Assembly: GCF_038066595.1 (NCBI RefSeq)
Contig: NZ_JBBUTH010000001.1
Coordinates: forward strand, 496,001-560,000
DNA length: 64,000 bases
Direction: 5' to 3'
Source: Pseudaquabacterium inlustre
GTDB taxonomy: Bacteria; Pseudomonadota; Gammaproteobacteria; Burkholderiales; Burkholderiaceae_C
Shown piece by piece: positions 11,273 to 19,736 of this stretch (position 1 is its first letter; each line of letters starts with the position of its first letter). The notes under the pieces are model-generated. The model was not told the DNA's origin and did no database searches. It was given only the letters and a program-made list of their open reading frames with translations. A program made the position numbers and the translations under genes.

Positions 11273-11341
11273 TCGCCGGCCGGGCGAGACCGGCGGGCTG
11301 CAACGAAAAATGGGAAGCCATCGCCAAGAGCACCGGGCGCT

Positions 11342-11383
11342 GCGCACAGCGCACAGCGCACAGCGCACAGCGCACAGCGCTCA
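11342..11383. repeat. Heptamer tandem array (GCGCACA)
   Basis: Five exact copies of GCGCACA are followed by one variant GCGCTCA. The array lies 60 bp upstream of the DUF2189 gene start, just outside the large inverted repeat. Copy number in such short arrays can change by strand slippage, which could alter the promoter spacing of the downstream gene. Confidence 0.85.
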
Positions 11384-11442
11384 GCCCCCATAGGGCCAAT
11401 CCCGGTGGACGCCACGCAGCCCGCGCCCTAGTCTGCGGCTTC

Positions 11443-12303
11443 ATGACCGACATCAACGCGAGCGTGGCAGTCCCGATGGCAGCTTCCGGCCCCGACGACA
11501 ACCCGGCGGCGGCGGCCGACGAGGGCGCCCGCACCGCCGCCGCGCTGGCCATCGAGTTGCGCACGCTGCGCATCACCGATCCGCTGCACTGGCTGGTCGC
11601 CGGCTGGCGCGATTTCCTGCGCTGCCCCGGCATCGGCCTGTTCTACGGCGGCTGCTTCGCGCTGATGGGCTGGGCGCTGATCGGCGTGTACCAGCATGCA
11701 CCGGCCTATGTGCTGGCGCTGTCGGCCGGCTTCCTGCTGACCGGGCCCTTCCTGTGCCTGGGCCTGTACCAGGCCAGCCGCCGGCTGGAGGCCGGCGAGA
11801 AGCCCGACCTGGGCGAATCGCTGCTGGCCTGGGACCGCAAGCTGTCCACGCTGGCCATCTTCGGCTTCGTGCTGCTGGTGCTCGAGATGCTGTGGGGCCG
11901 CGCCTCGCTGATCGTGTTCGCGGTCAGCTTCGACGGCATGCCCGACTTCAAGGGCTCGCTGCTGGCGCTGCTCGACCCCGAGAACATCAACTTCATCGTC
12001 GCCTACGTGCTGGTGGGCGCGGTGTTCGCAGGGCTGATCTTTTCGATCAGCGTGGTGTCGATCCCGATGATCCTGGATCAGCAGACCGATGCCATCACCG
12101 CCGGCCTGACCAGCATGCGCCTGGTGCTCACGCAGCCCGGCGTGATGCTGTGCTGGGGCGCGGTGATCACCGTGCTGATCGTGCTGGCCATGCTGCCGGG
12201 CTTTGCCGGCCTGCTGCTGGCCGGTCCGGTGCTGGGCCATGCCTCCTGGCATGCCTACCGCGGCGCGGTGGTGGTTGGCAGCGAGGCAGCCGCCAACGCC
12301 TGA
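11443..12303 (+). CDS. DUF2189 family integral membrane protein
   Basis: This 286-residue protein has a hydrophilic N-terminus of about 45 residues followed by roughly six membrane helices. The segment ITDPLHWLVAGWRDFLRCPGIGLFYG and the later GPVLGHASWHAYR match my memory of the DUF2189 family of alphaproteobacterial and betaproteobacterial membrane proteins, whose function is unknown. The GHASWHAYR motif with its two histidines near the C-terminus is typical. A heptamer array and a large inverted repeat lie directly upstream. No operon partner is evident; the protease downstream has its own 117-bp gap. Confidence 0.8.
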   Translation: MTDINASVAVPMAASGPDDNPAAAADEGARTAAALAIELRTLRITDPLHWLVAGWRDFLRCPGIGLFYGGCFALMGWALIGVYQHAPAYVLALSAGFLLTGPFLCLGLYQASRRLEAGEKPDLGESLLAWDRKLSTLAIFGFVLLVLEMLWGRASLIVFAVSFDGMPDFKGSLLALLDPENINFIVAYVLVGAVFAGLIFSISVVSIPMILDQQTDAITAGLTSMRLVLTQPGVMLCWGAVITVLIVLAMLPGFAGLLLAGPVLGHASWHAYRGAVVVGSEAAANA

Positions 12304-12420
12304 GCACCGGAGGCTTGTTCGGCGGCTTCTTCAACGGCTTCCACGGCCGCGGCTGCGGTTAGAGTGGGTGGGTCCCAGCCACCCGGCCGGCGTTGCAGAC
12401 GCCCGGCCCGCCCACCGCCC

Positions 12421-13239
12421 ATGCCCGCCCTGCCCCGCCGCCAACTGATCCACCTCGGCCTGGGCACACTGGCCGCTGCGGCGGCGCTGGCCGGCCTGCC
12501 CGCCACGGCGCGGGCGGATCTGCCGGCCACGGTGGCCCAGGTCCGCCGCAGCGTGGTGGCGGTGGGCACCTTCGATCCGCTGGCCAGCCCGCGCTTCGCG
12601 TTCCGCGGCACCGGCTTCGTCATTGGCGACGGCCAGCTGCTGGTGACCAACGCCCATGTGCTGCCCGAACCCGGCGCCACCACCTCGCCCACGGCCGACA
12701 CCCGGCTGGCCATCCAGGTGGGCCGGGTGCGGCTGGAATCCGACGGGCAGTACGACATCCGCACGCTGACGCTGCTGGGCATCGACCGCGACCATGACCT
12801 GGCGCTGCTGCGCATCTCGGGCGCGGCCCTGCCGCCGCTGGTGCTGGCCGAGTCCGACAGCGCGCGCGAGGGTCAGGCCATCGGGCTGATGGGGTTCCCG
12901 ATCGGCGGGGTGCTGGGCTTCTCGCCGGTCACGCACCGCGGCATCGTGGCCTCGATCACGCCCATCGTGTTGCCGCCGGCCAATGCCCGGCAGCTGGATG
13001 CCGCCGCGGTGGCCCGGATGCGGCGCGGCGCCTTCGACATCCTGCAGCTCGACGCCATCGCCTACCCCGGCAACAGCGGCGGCCCGGTGTTCGATGCCGA
13101 CACCGGCCAGGTGGTCGGCGTGGTGAACATGGTCTTCGTCAAGGGCAGCCGCGAATCGGCCCTGAGCAACCCCACCGGCATCACCTACGCCATCCCGGTG
13201 CGCTGGGTGCACGCGCTGCTGGCCAGCCAGCAGCGCTGA
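12421..13239 (+). CDS. Exported trypsin-like serine protease
   Basis: This 272-residue protein begins with PRRQLIHLGLG and an Ala-rich hydrophobic stretch ending near ATARA, a Tat- or Sec-type signal peptide, so it is probably periplasmic. The chymotrypsin-fold triad is visible: His79 in VTNAHV, Asp126 in DHDLALL and Ser219 in GNSGGP, with GVVN behind it. It resembles the DegP/HtrA catalytic domain, but no PDZ domain follows; the chain ends about 50 residues after the nucleophile. The ATG at 12421 is chosen because it places the twin arginine just before the hydrophobic core. It is convergent with the transglutaminase-like gene. Confidence 0.85.
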   Translation: MPALPRRQLIHLGLGTLAAAAALAGLPATARADLPATVAQVRRSVVAVGTFDPLASPRFAFRGTGFVIGDGQLLVTNAHVLPEPGATTSPTADTRLAIQVGRVRLESDGQYDIRTLTLLGIDRDHDLALLRISGAALPPLVLAESDSAREGQAIGLMGFPIGGVLGFSPVTHRGIVASITPIVLPPANARQLDAAAVARMRRGAFDILQLDAIAYPGNSGGPVFDADTGQVVGVVNMVFVKGSRESALSNPTGITYAIPVRWVHALLASQQR

Positions 13240-13291
13240 CCGGCCCGGCACCGCCATCACGGCGGCGCCACGGCTCGGCGCAGTGGCCGGG

Positions 13292-16219
13292 TCAGGGGCC
13301 GGTCGGCAACCTGGCCAGTTCGATGCCGGCCGCGAAGTGCTCGATGTAGAACGTGACGCCATGGGCGCGGCACTGTTCGAAGGCCCGCCGCGCGGCCGCC
13401 ACATCGCCCCGTTGGAGATGGTACTGACCCAGGTAGAACCAGGCCTCCACGCGTGCCAGCGTGCGCTCGTCACCGCTCAGCCGTTCCACCTGCTGCCAAA
13501 TCGCCTCGGGCGTCAGCTCACCCAGCGCCAGGGCGAGCGCCGGGCGTGGCCACTCGCCTTGCGGTGCCTCGCGGGCCAGCGCCAGCAGGTCCGCCGGCAA
13601 CGCGGTACCGGCCCGCTGCAGGGACCAGATGCGCCACAGGCTGGGATAGAGCGAATCACTGCCATCCTGGGTTCGGGCCGCCGCGGCGAAATCATCGGCC
13701 GCGTCCTGGAAGCGGCCCTGGTAGTACCGCGCCATGCCGCGCCAGTACTGCACATCGAAGGGCGAGTCGGATCCCAGGGCCAGTGCCCGGCTCAGGGCCT
13801 GTTCAGCCAGCGCGAACTGCCCGACATGGATCAGCACCTTGCCGCGGCAATCCCAGACGTCCGGCCGGTCTGGCGCCAGCGCCACGGCCTCTGCACTGAC
13901 CGGCATCGCCTGCACATCGCGGCCCAGTTGCCTCAAGGCAGACGCCTTCAGGCACAGCGCCTCGCCGCGGTCAGCGCCCTTCAGCAGCGGGCCTGCCAGC
14001 GCCGCATCGATGCGCGCGATGCGCTCCTCGATCTCGGTGCGCCGCGCAGCCGTGGCGGCCGCCCCCTCTGCCGCCGGTGTGCCGGGGGGCGCGGCAGCCA
14101 TGCGGCTGGCTTCGGCCACCCCCTGGCGCCGCACCTCGGCCGGATCGACTGCCACGCGCCCGTCGATCAGGCCCATCAGCCGGTCCAGGTCCTGCATCAG
14201 CGTGGGCAGGCCGCTGGGCGGCAGCGCACCGGTGCGCGAGCGCAGCTCGAACTCGAAGGCAAAGCGGTTGCCGCGGAACGAGCGCGTGGCCTTGGCCTCG
14301 TACAGCGCCGTCTCCTGCCGGCGTGTGCGTGGATCCTCCATCACCGCCACAGCCTGCGGCCACTGCACCTGGATCTGCTGTCGCAGCAGCAGCGGGTGGT
14401 CCATCACCTGCACGGGCTGGGTGCGCTGCAGCGACGGCGGCAGGTGCACCTCGCCCTGCAACACGGTGGGGAAGAACTCGAACACCCAGTGCCCGCCCAC
14501 CTGCCGGATCAGCTGCGGAACGCGAAAGCGCGCCTCGATGGTGACCCGGTTGTGCGCCGCGTCGTCGGCCAGCTCCGGCTCGCCGTCGAACGTCAATCCG
14601 GGGTAGCGGCGCTCGTACATGCCCACGGCGATCTGCTGGCGTTGTGCCGGCGCAGCCATGCCCCACACCATGCGCATGAACTCGGCCCGCAGCCCGTGCA
14701 GCGTGATGCGGGTCAGCAACCAGCCTTCAGGCGCCAGCGCGGGCACGGTGAACTGCTCGTCGATCTGCATCAGCGCGGCCTGCGCATCGCGCGTGGGCGG
14801 CAAGGCCTGCGGCGCCTGCGTGCCGGCGGCCACGGCCAGGCCCAGCGTGGCGGCCGGCAAGGTGGCGCGCCAGGCCGACGGCACGGGCTGCGCCGGGCGC
14901 GTGGGGTCCAGCACCAGATCACCGTCGGGCAGCGTCACGCGCAGCACCACATGGTCCAGCAGGCCCGGTGAGGGCAGCACGCGGCCCGGCAGGGCCGGCG
15001 TCTGCGTGGACACCAGCACCGGCACCGCCGGGATGCCCAGCGCCTGCAGCAGGCGGGCCAGCAGCAGCGTCTTGTCCTTGCAGTCGCCGAAGCGCCGATG
15101 CAGCACCACCGCGGGCGGCTGCGGGCGGTGCGAGTTCTCCCCCAGCGACAAGGCGTAGTAGCGGATCTCGCCCTGCACCCAGCGCAGCGCGGCATCCACG
15201 CGCGCCGCCGGATCGGGCAGCGCGGCGAAGCGCCGCACCAGTGCATCGAACTCCTCCGAGCCCTGCGCCGGCGGCGAGAACAGGTCCAGCGCCCACTGCG
15301 CCACCTCGGACCACTGCCGGTACTCGCTGAACTGCAGCATGCGCCGAGGCACATGGTCGGCCGGTACCGCGGGCTCGACCGGCACGGCCGCCACATCGCG
15401 CTGCTCGAAGCTGAGCTGCCGCCAGCCATCGCGCTCGCTCAGCTGCGGCGCCGGCAGGCCTTGCACCGGGCCGTCGCCCAGCGCCTGCCAGGCGATGCTG
15501 CGCGCCGCCGGGTGCTGCAGCAGCACACGCCGGTGCACCACCGGACTCGGCAGATCCCAGGGCAGGAACATGAAGAAGCGCTCGCCGAACACCGGGTTGG
15601 TGCCCTGGATGCTGAAGGCCAGGCTGAGGGTGTCGCCCACGCGCACATCGGGCACCAGCAGCATCACGTTCACCTGGCCGGTGTCGACCGGTGGCGCCGC
15701 GTCGTTGCCGCGCGGCGGCTGCAGGTAGCGCAACTGCAGGTCGGCCATGTGGTCGATGACGCGCTCGCCCCGCAGCACCCGCACCGCATGCAGTCGCAGG
15801 CGCTGGAAGGCGGGCAGCAGCGGGATCTCGTATTCGCCCAGCTGCCCCAGCATGGCGCTGGCATTCGCCTGCAGCGCCACGTCGAAGAACTGCGTGGTCT
15901 GCGCCGCCTCGGCGCCCACGCGCAACTGCACATCCAGCAGGCGCAGCACCAGCGGCTCCGCGCGGGCAGCGGCGGGAACCGGCAGGCGCTGCACACCGTC
16001 AGGCAGCGGCTCGCCGCGCGTGACCACGCCGGCCGGCAGCTGCACCTCGCGCAGTGCCGGGGCCGCGTCGCCGCCCGCTGGCTGGGCCAATACCGGTAGC
16101 GCCACCAGTGACTGCGCCAGCGCCAAGGCCAGCGCCAGCGGCATGGCCCAAGCCACCGGCCGCAGGCCCTGCCTCCAGCGCGCCACAACGCATCGCACCG
16201 CGCCCAGCATCTTGCCCAT
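13292..16219 (-). CDS. DUF3857 / transglutaminase-like protein with C-terminal TPR repeats
   Basis: This 975-residue exported protein starts at ATG 16219, which has a GGGAGGGG ribosome site. A long hydrophobic segment ending LPVLAQPAGG is the signal or anchor. A DUF3857-type beta domain (about 60-230) precedes a transglutaminase/papain-like core with RFGDCKDKT (Cys380), then LLDHVVLRV and LVLDPTRP carrying the candidate His and Asp of the triad. A second beta-rich domain follows. The last 250 residues hold TPR-like helical pairs such as GDRGEALCLKASALRQLG and ARVEAWFYLGQYHLQRGD. Known relatives are periplasmic or surface proteins of unclear role. Its gene faces away from the acyl-CoA dehydrogenase operon's 3' end. 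Confidence 0.8.
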   Translation of the reverse strand: MGKMLGAVRCVVARWRQGLRPVAWAMPLALALALAQSLVALPVLAQPAGGDAAPALREVQLPAGVVTRGEPLPDGVQRLPVPAAARAEPLVLRLLDVQLRVGAEAAQTTQFFDVALQANASAMLGQLGEYEIPLLPAFQRLRLHAVRVLRGERVIDHMADLQLRYLQPPRGNDAAPPVDTGQVNVMLLVPDVRVGDTLSLAFSIQGTNPVFGERFFMFLPWDLPSPVVHRRVLLQHPAARSIAWQALGDGPVQGLPAPQLSERDGWRQLSFEQRDVAAVPVEPAVPADHVPRRMLQFSEYRQWSEVAQWALDLFSPPAQGSEEFDALVRRFAALPDPAARVDAALRWVQGEIRYYALSLGENSHRPQPPAVVLHRRFGDCKDKTLLLARLLQALGIPAVPVLVSTQTPALPGRVLPSPGLLDHVVLRVTLPDGDLVLDPTRPAQPVPSAWRATLPAATLGLAVAAGTQAPQALPPTRDAQAALMQIDEQFTVPALAPEGWLLTRITLHGLRAEFMRMVWGMAAPAQRQQIAVGMYERRYPGLTFDGEPELADDAAHNRVTIEARFRVPQLIRQVGGHWVFEFFPTVLQGEVHLPPSLQRTQPVQVMDHPLLLRQQIQVQWPQAVAVMEDPRTRRQETALYEAKATRSFRGNRFAFEFELRSRTGALPPSGLPTLMQDLDRLMGLIDGRVAVDPAEVRRQGVAEASRMAAAPPGTPAAEGAAATAARRTEIEERIARIDAALAGPLLKGADRGEALCLKASALRQLGRDVQAMPVSAEAVALAPDRPDVWDCRGKVLIHVGQFALAEQALSRALALGSDSPFDVQYWRGMARYYQGRFQDAADDFAAAARTQDGSDSLYPSLWRIWSLQRAGTALPADLLALAREAPQGEWPRPALALALGELTPEAIWQQVERLSGDERTLARVEAWFYLGQYHLQRGDVAAARRAFEQCRAHGVTFYIEHFAAGIELARLPTGP

Positions 16220-16388
16220 GCCGCCCCTCCCTGAATCCAACGCTCAGGGTGCGGCCGAACGGCCGCCTTGCCTGGCGCGTTGTTCAGCTTCGCGCGGGGT
16301 GGCGGCGCGGGTCTTGATCGCGCGCAAGCCATGCGCCCGCAGCGGGCGCGCGCCTGCGCTGCGTCAAGGGCTCATGCCGCGAGGCGGC

Positions 16389-17510
16389 TCAGTAGCCGGC
16401 GATCGTGGCCGCGCGATCGATGTGATAGGCGGAATCGCCCAGCCATTCCTGCAGCACGCGGGCGCGCTTCATGAACAGGCCGAAGTCCACCGCGTCGGTC
16501 ATGCCGATGCCTCCGTGCATCTGCACGCCCTCCTGCACCGCGCGGTTGGCGGTGAGCGCGGCGCGTGCCTTGGCCTGCGAGACGATCAGCCGCGCCGCCG
16601 CCGGATCGACCGCCGCGGCGTCGAGCGCGGCGCCGACGATGGCGCGGGTGAGTTCCAGATCGCAGTGCAGTTCGGCCGCGCGGTGCTGCAGCGCCTGGAA
16701 TTCGCCGATCAGCCGGTCGAACTGCTTGCGCTCCTTCAAGTACTGCACGGTGCGGGCGAACACCTCGTCCGCCAGGCCCAGCAGTTCGGCGGCGACGACC
16801 GCACGGCCCACGTCCAGCGTGGCCTCCAGCAGCGCGGCGCCGTCGGCCACGCTGCCGATCAGCGCGTCGGCGGCGAGCGTCACGCCGTCGAACTGCACGC
16901 GCGCGGCGTTGTGTGAATCGACCATCGCCGTGCGCTCCACCCGCACACCGGCGGCATCGGCCGGCACCAGCAGCAGCGCGGTGCCCCCCTCGGTGCGCGC
17001 GGCGACGATGAAGGCCTCGGCCACATGGCCGTCCACCACGAACAGCTTGCTGCCCTGCAGGCGCCAGCCGTCGCCGGTCTGCGTGGCGGTGGTGGCGATG
17101 GTCTGCGGCCGGTGGCGCGCCGCCTCATCGATCGCCAGTGCCAGCACCGTGCCGGCCGCGGCGATGCGCGGCAGCCAGGCCGATTGCTGGGCCGCGCTAC
17201 CGGCGCGCTGCAACAGCCAGGCCGCCAGCACCGCCGTGGGCAGCCACGGCGTGGGCGTGAGGTTGCGGCCGATCTGCTCGGCGATCACGCCGGCTTCCAC
17301 CAGGCCCAGGCCCAGGCCGCCATGCGCCTCAGGCACCAGCACAGCGCTGTAGCCCTGCTCGGCAAAGGCCTGCCACAGCGCCGGGCTGTGGCCCTGTGCG
17401 TCGCTGCCATCGCGCAGCGCGCGCAGGTGCGCCACCGGCGCACGCTCGGCCATAAAGGTGCGCGCGCTGTCGCGCAGCAGGCGCTGGGATTCGTCGAGGT
17501 TCCAGGTCAT
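16389..17510 (-). CDS. Acyl-CoA dehydrogenase, smaller paralogue of a pair
   Basis: This 373-residue protein belongs to the FAD-dependent acyl-CoA dehydrogenase family, which forms the alpha,beta double bond of acyl-CoA. Visible motifs include the N-terminal LRDSARTFM helix, GGLGLGLVEAGVIAEQIG, the C-terminal RKQFDRLIGEFQALQHRAA and VQMHGGIGMTDAVDFGLFMKRA. The middle domain is divergent: a weak LFVVDGHVAEAF takes the place of the usual WITNA-type strand. This is typical of the partner subunit in heteromeric acyl-CoA dehydrogenases known from steroid catabolism. It lies 16 bp after a second dehydrogenase gene, so the two probably form one enzyme. Confidence 0.88.
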   Translation of the reverse strand: MTWNLDESQRLLRDSARTFMAERAPVAHLRALRDGSDAQGHSPALWQAFAEQGYSAVLVPEAHGGLGLGLVEAGVIAEQIGRNLTPTPWLPTAVLAAWLLQRAGSAAQQSAWLPRIAAAGTVLALAIDEAARHRPQTIATTATQTGDGWRLQGSKLFVVDGHVAEAFIVAARTEGGTALLLVPADAAGVRVERTAMVDSHNAARVQFDGVTLAADALIGSVADGAALLEATLDVGRAVVAAELLGLADEVFARTVQYLKERKQFDRLIGEFQALQHRAAELHCDLELTRAIVGAALDAAAVDPAAARLIVSQAKARAALTANRAVQEGVQMHGGIGMTDAVDFGLFMKRARVLQEWLGDSAYHIDRAATIAGY

Positions 17511-17526
17511 GGTCTTGTCGCTCCGC

Positions 17527-18708
17527 TCAAGCGCCAGGGAGATTCAGGATTCGTTTGGCAACGACGTTGAGTTGCACCTCACTCGTGCCGCCCTCGATCG
17601 AATTGGCCTTGGTGCGCAGCCAGGTGCGCGCGGCCGCGCCGTCGCGCGAGCGCTCGCCCTCCCATTCCAGCGCATCGGCGCCGCCGATGGCCATCATCAG
17701 CTCCCAGCGGCGCTTGTTCAGCTCGGCACCGTAGTACTTCAGCGCCGAGGCCGTGGCCGGGTTGGCCTCGCCGCGGCGCGCCTGCGTGGCGGCCATCTTC
17801 ATCCAGGCGCGAAACGCCGCCTCATCCACCTCGAAGCGCGCGATCTCGGCACGCAGCACCGGCTCGTCGAGCCGTCCGCTGGCATCGCGGCCCAGGCGCT
17901 CCACGGCGCTGGCGCCCACCGGCTTGGGCAGGTCGCGGTCGCCGATGGCGCTGATCATCTCGCGCTCGTGCTGCAGCAGGTACTTGGCCACCGTCCAGCC
18001 GTCGTTCAACGTGCCCACCAGGTTCTCGCGCGGCACCGGCACGCTGTCGAAGAAGGTCTCGCAGAACGGGCTCTTGCCCGAGATCAGCTTGATCGGCCGC
18101 GTGCTGACGCCCGGCGTGCTCATGTCGATCAGCAAAAAGCTGATGCCGGTGTGCTTGGCGGCGGTGCTGGTGCGGGTGAGGCAGAAAATCCAGTCGGCCT
18201 CATCCGCATACGAGGTCCAGACCTTCTGGCCGGTGACGATGAAGCCGCTGTCGGTGATCTCGGCCTTGGTGGCCAGTGAGGCCAGATCCGAGCCTGCATT
18301 CGGCTCGCTGTAGCCCTGGCACCAGCGGATCTCGCCGCGGGCGATCCTGGGCAGGTGCTCGCGCTTTTGCGCCTCGTTGCCGTACTTCAGCAGCGCCGGG
18401 CCCAGCATCCAGATGCCGAAGCTGGCCAGCGGGATGCGGCATTTCAGGGCCGCCATCTCCTCGCGCAGCACGGCGGCCTGGGCGGCGTCCAGGCCACCAC
18501 CGCCGTACTCCTTCGGCCAGGTGGGCACGGTCCAGCCGCGCTCGCCCATGCGCTGCAGCCACAGGCGCTGCGCCTCGCTCTGGAACTGGAAGCGCTTGCC
18601 GCCCCAGCAGGTGTCGGCCTCGCTCTTCACCGGCTGGCGCATCTCGGGCGGGCAGTTGGCCTCGAGCCAGGCGCGCGTCTCGGCGCGGAAGCTGTCGATC
18701 TCGCTCAT
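17527..18708 (-). CDS. Acyl-CoA dehydrogenase, larger paralogue of a pair
   Basis: This 393-residue protein has clear acyl-CoA dehydrogenase motifs: CQGYSEPNAGSDLASL, the FAD/substrate strand GQKVWTSYADEADWIFCLTRT, and the C-terminal SIEGGTSEVQLNVVAKRIL that closes the flavin site. The start at 18708 has GGAG seven to ten bases upstream. It precedes the smaller dehydrogenase by 16 bp and follows the SDR gene by 15 bp, giving a tight three-gene leftward operon. Paired dehydrogenases of this kind often act on bulky or cyclic acyl-CoA esters rather than straight fatty acids. The substrate here is not known. Confidence 0.92.
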   Translation of the reverse strand: MSEIDSFRAETRAWLEANCPPEMRQPVKSEADTCWGGKRFQFQSEAQRLWLQRMGERGWTVPTWPKEYGGGGLDAAQAAVLREEMAALKCRIPLASFGIWMLGPALLKYGNEAQKREHLPRIARGEIRWCQGYSEPNAGSDLASLATKAEITDSGFIVTGQKVWTSYADEADWIFCLTRTSTAAKHTGISFLLIDMSTPGVSTRPIKLISGKSPFCETFFDSVPVPRENLVGTLNDGWTVAKYLLQHEREMISAIGDRDLPKPVGASAVERLGRDASGRLDEPVLRAEIARFEVDEAAFRAWMKMAATQARRGEANPATASALKYYGAELNKRRWELMMAIGGADALEWEGERSRDGAAARTWLRTKANSIEGGTSEVQLNVVAKRILNLPGA

Positions 18709-18723
18709 GAGGAACTCCGGGGA

Positions 18724-19491
18724 TCAAATGGTGTTGCCACCGTCGCAGACGAGGGTCTGGCCGGTGGTGAAGCTGCTGGCCTTCGACGCCAGGTACACCG
18801 CGGCACCGGCAATCTCGTCGGGCTCGCCGATGCGGCGCAGTGGCACGCCCACGGTGTGCTGGGCCAGCACCTCGGGGTTCTCCCAGAGCGCGCGGGCGAA
18901 GTCGGTCTTCACCAGGCCCGGGGCGATGCAGTTCACGCGCACGCCGTGCGGGCCGTACTCGTGCGCCAGGTTGCGCGCCAGCTGCATGTCGGCGGCCTTG
19001 CTGATGTTGTAGGCGCCGATCGTGGTGTTGCCACGCAGCCCGCCGATCGACGACACGATGATCACCGAGCCCTGGCGTCGCTCGATCATCTGCGGCACGC
19101 ACATCTGGATCAGCCAGTGGTTGCTGATGACGTTGTTGTCGAGGATCTTGCGGAACTGGTCGTCGCTGATGCCGGCCATCGGCCCGTAGTACGGGTTGCT
19201 GGCCGCATTGCACACCAGCACGTCGATGCGGCCGAAAGCGGCCATCGTGGCCTCCACCAGGGCCTCCAGCTGATCCTTGCTGCTGATGCTGGCGGCCACC
19301 GCCAGCGCGCGGCCGGCGCCGTGCTTCGCGTTGATGGCGGCGGCCACCTCATCACAGGCCGCCTGCTTGCGCGAGCTGATCACCACGCGAGCGCCCTGCT
19401 CGGCCAGCCGCTCGGCAATGGCACGGCCGATGCCGCGCGACGAACCCGTGACCACGGCCACCTGGCCGCTCAAGTCGAACAACCCACTCAT
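18724..19491 (-). CDS. Short-chain dehydrogenase/reductase
   Basis: This 255-residue classical SDR has the cofactor loop TGSSRGIG, the NAG-equivalent CNAAS, catalytic Ser in VSSIGG, YNISK with the catalytic Tyr and Lys, and the GEPDEIAGAAVYLAS and TTGQTLVCDGG C-terminal blocks. An arginine-containing loop (SSRKQ) after beta-2 points to NADP(H). Its ATG at 19491 is preceded by GGAGA at good spacing. It is the first gene of the leftward dehydrogenase operon, so it likely acts on a hydroxy- or ketoacyl intermediate of the same pathway. The 245-bp divergent gap to the ABC importer probably holds both promoters. Confidence 0.92.
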   Translation of the reverse strand: MSGLFDLSGQVAVVTGSSRGIGRAIAERLAEQGARVVISSRKQAACDEVAAAINAKHGAGRALAVAASISSKDQLEALVEATMAAFGRIDVLVCNAASNPYYGPMAGISDDQFRKILDNNVISNHWLIQMCVPQMIERRQGSVIIVSSIGGLRGNTTIGAYNISKAADMQLARNLAHEYGPHGVRVNCIAPGLVKTDFARALWENPEVLAQHTVGVPLRRIGEPDEIAGAAVYLASKASSFTTGQTLVCDGGNTI

Positions 19492-19628
19492 GCGCGCGTC
19501 TCCTGCGTGTTTTCCCTTGCCAGGGCTTTCTTTCCAATCTTCCCTATGGCAGTTGGCGAAAGCCTGCTCTATAACCTGCGAACTCACCATACCGTGCACT
19601 CGAAAAATCCACAAGGAGACAAACGGTG

Positions 19629-19730
19629 ATGAGACCCGTCCCGCAGGTGACAGGGCGCTGCGCAGCCCTGCCCGCGCCGATCGTCCGCATCGCATCCCCA
19701 CGGGCCGCGATCGCCCGGATCACACGTTAG
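19629..19730 (+). CDS. Possible 33-residue leader peptide upstream of the ABC importer
   Basis: A short open frame (MRPVPQVTGRCAALPAPIVR and 13 more residues, ending IARITR) starts 11 bases after AGGAG, with an alternative GTG start at 19626 eight bases after it. It stops six bases before the permease ATG. It has six arginines and no acidic residue. No homologue is recognised. It could be a translated leader that couples or attenuates importer expression, or it could be chance, because the permease has no ribosome site of its own that is clearly better. A TATAAC hexamer at 19570 lies upstream but lacks a good -35. Confidence 0.35.
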   Translation: MRPVPQVTGRCAALPAPIVRIASPRAAIARITR

Positions 19731-19736
19731 GCCGCC

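Larger units (their letters stand above)
10826..11319. repeat. Large imperfect inverted-repeat element (MITE- or REP-like)
   Basis: The 650-bp gap between the AarF-family gene and the DUF2189 gene is largely one inverted repeat. The left arm (10826-10994) and the right arm (11156-11319, read in reverse complement) align along almost their full length with scattered mismatches and small gaps. The last 40 bases or so of each arm, next to the central 161 bp, are nearly identical. Each arm carries its own long perfect palindrome. No transposase and no convincing gene are visible inside; short open frames follow the repeat symmetry and look non-coding. The class (miniature mobile element, REP cluster or degenerate transposon remnant) cannot be settled from one copy. 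Confidence 0.8.

Noticed and set aside
10795..11431. Short open frames inside the large inverted repeat (such as 11051-11431)
   Set aside because: Their translations mirror each other because of the repeat arms and show no family or clear ribosome site.
13283..14971. 562-residue plus-strand frame opposite the DUF3857/transglutaminase gene
   Set aside because: His/Gln/Arg-rich shadow translation without any recognisable motif; the minus-strand gene has clear domains.
16314..16327. FNR-like sequence TTGAT-CGCG-CGCAA between the DUF3857 gene and the dehydrogenase operon
   Set aside because: Only 8/10, with a poor second half, and no -10 at a suitable distance in either direction.
16333..16349. 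Hairpin GCGCCCG-CAG-CGGGCGC after the dehydrogenase operon
   Set aside because: No T-run on either strand, and short GC-rich dyads are frequent in this genome, so it was not called a terminator.
19547..19575. Sigma-70 promoter using TATAAC at 19570 with a -35 near 19547
   Set aside because: The -35 position reads TGGCAG, a poor match, and TTGGCG lies only 11 bp away from the -10. The hexamer is mentioned only as context for the leader frame.
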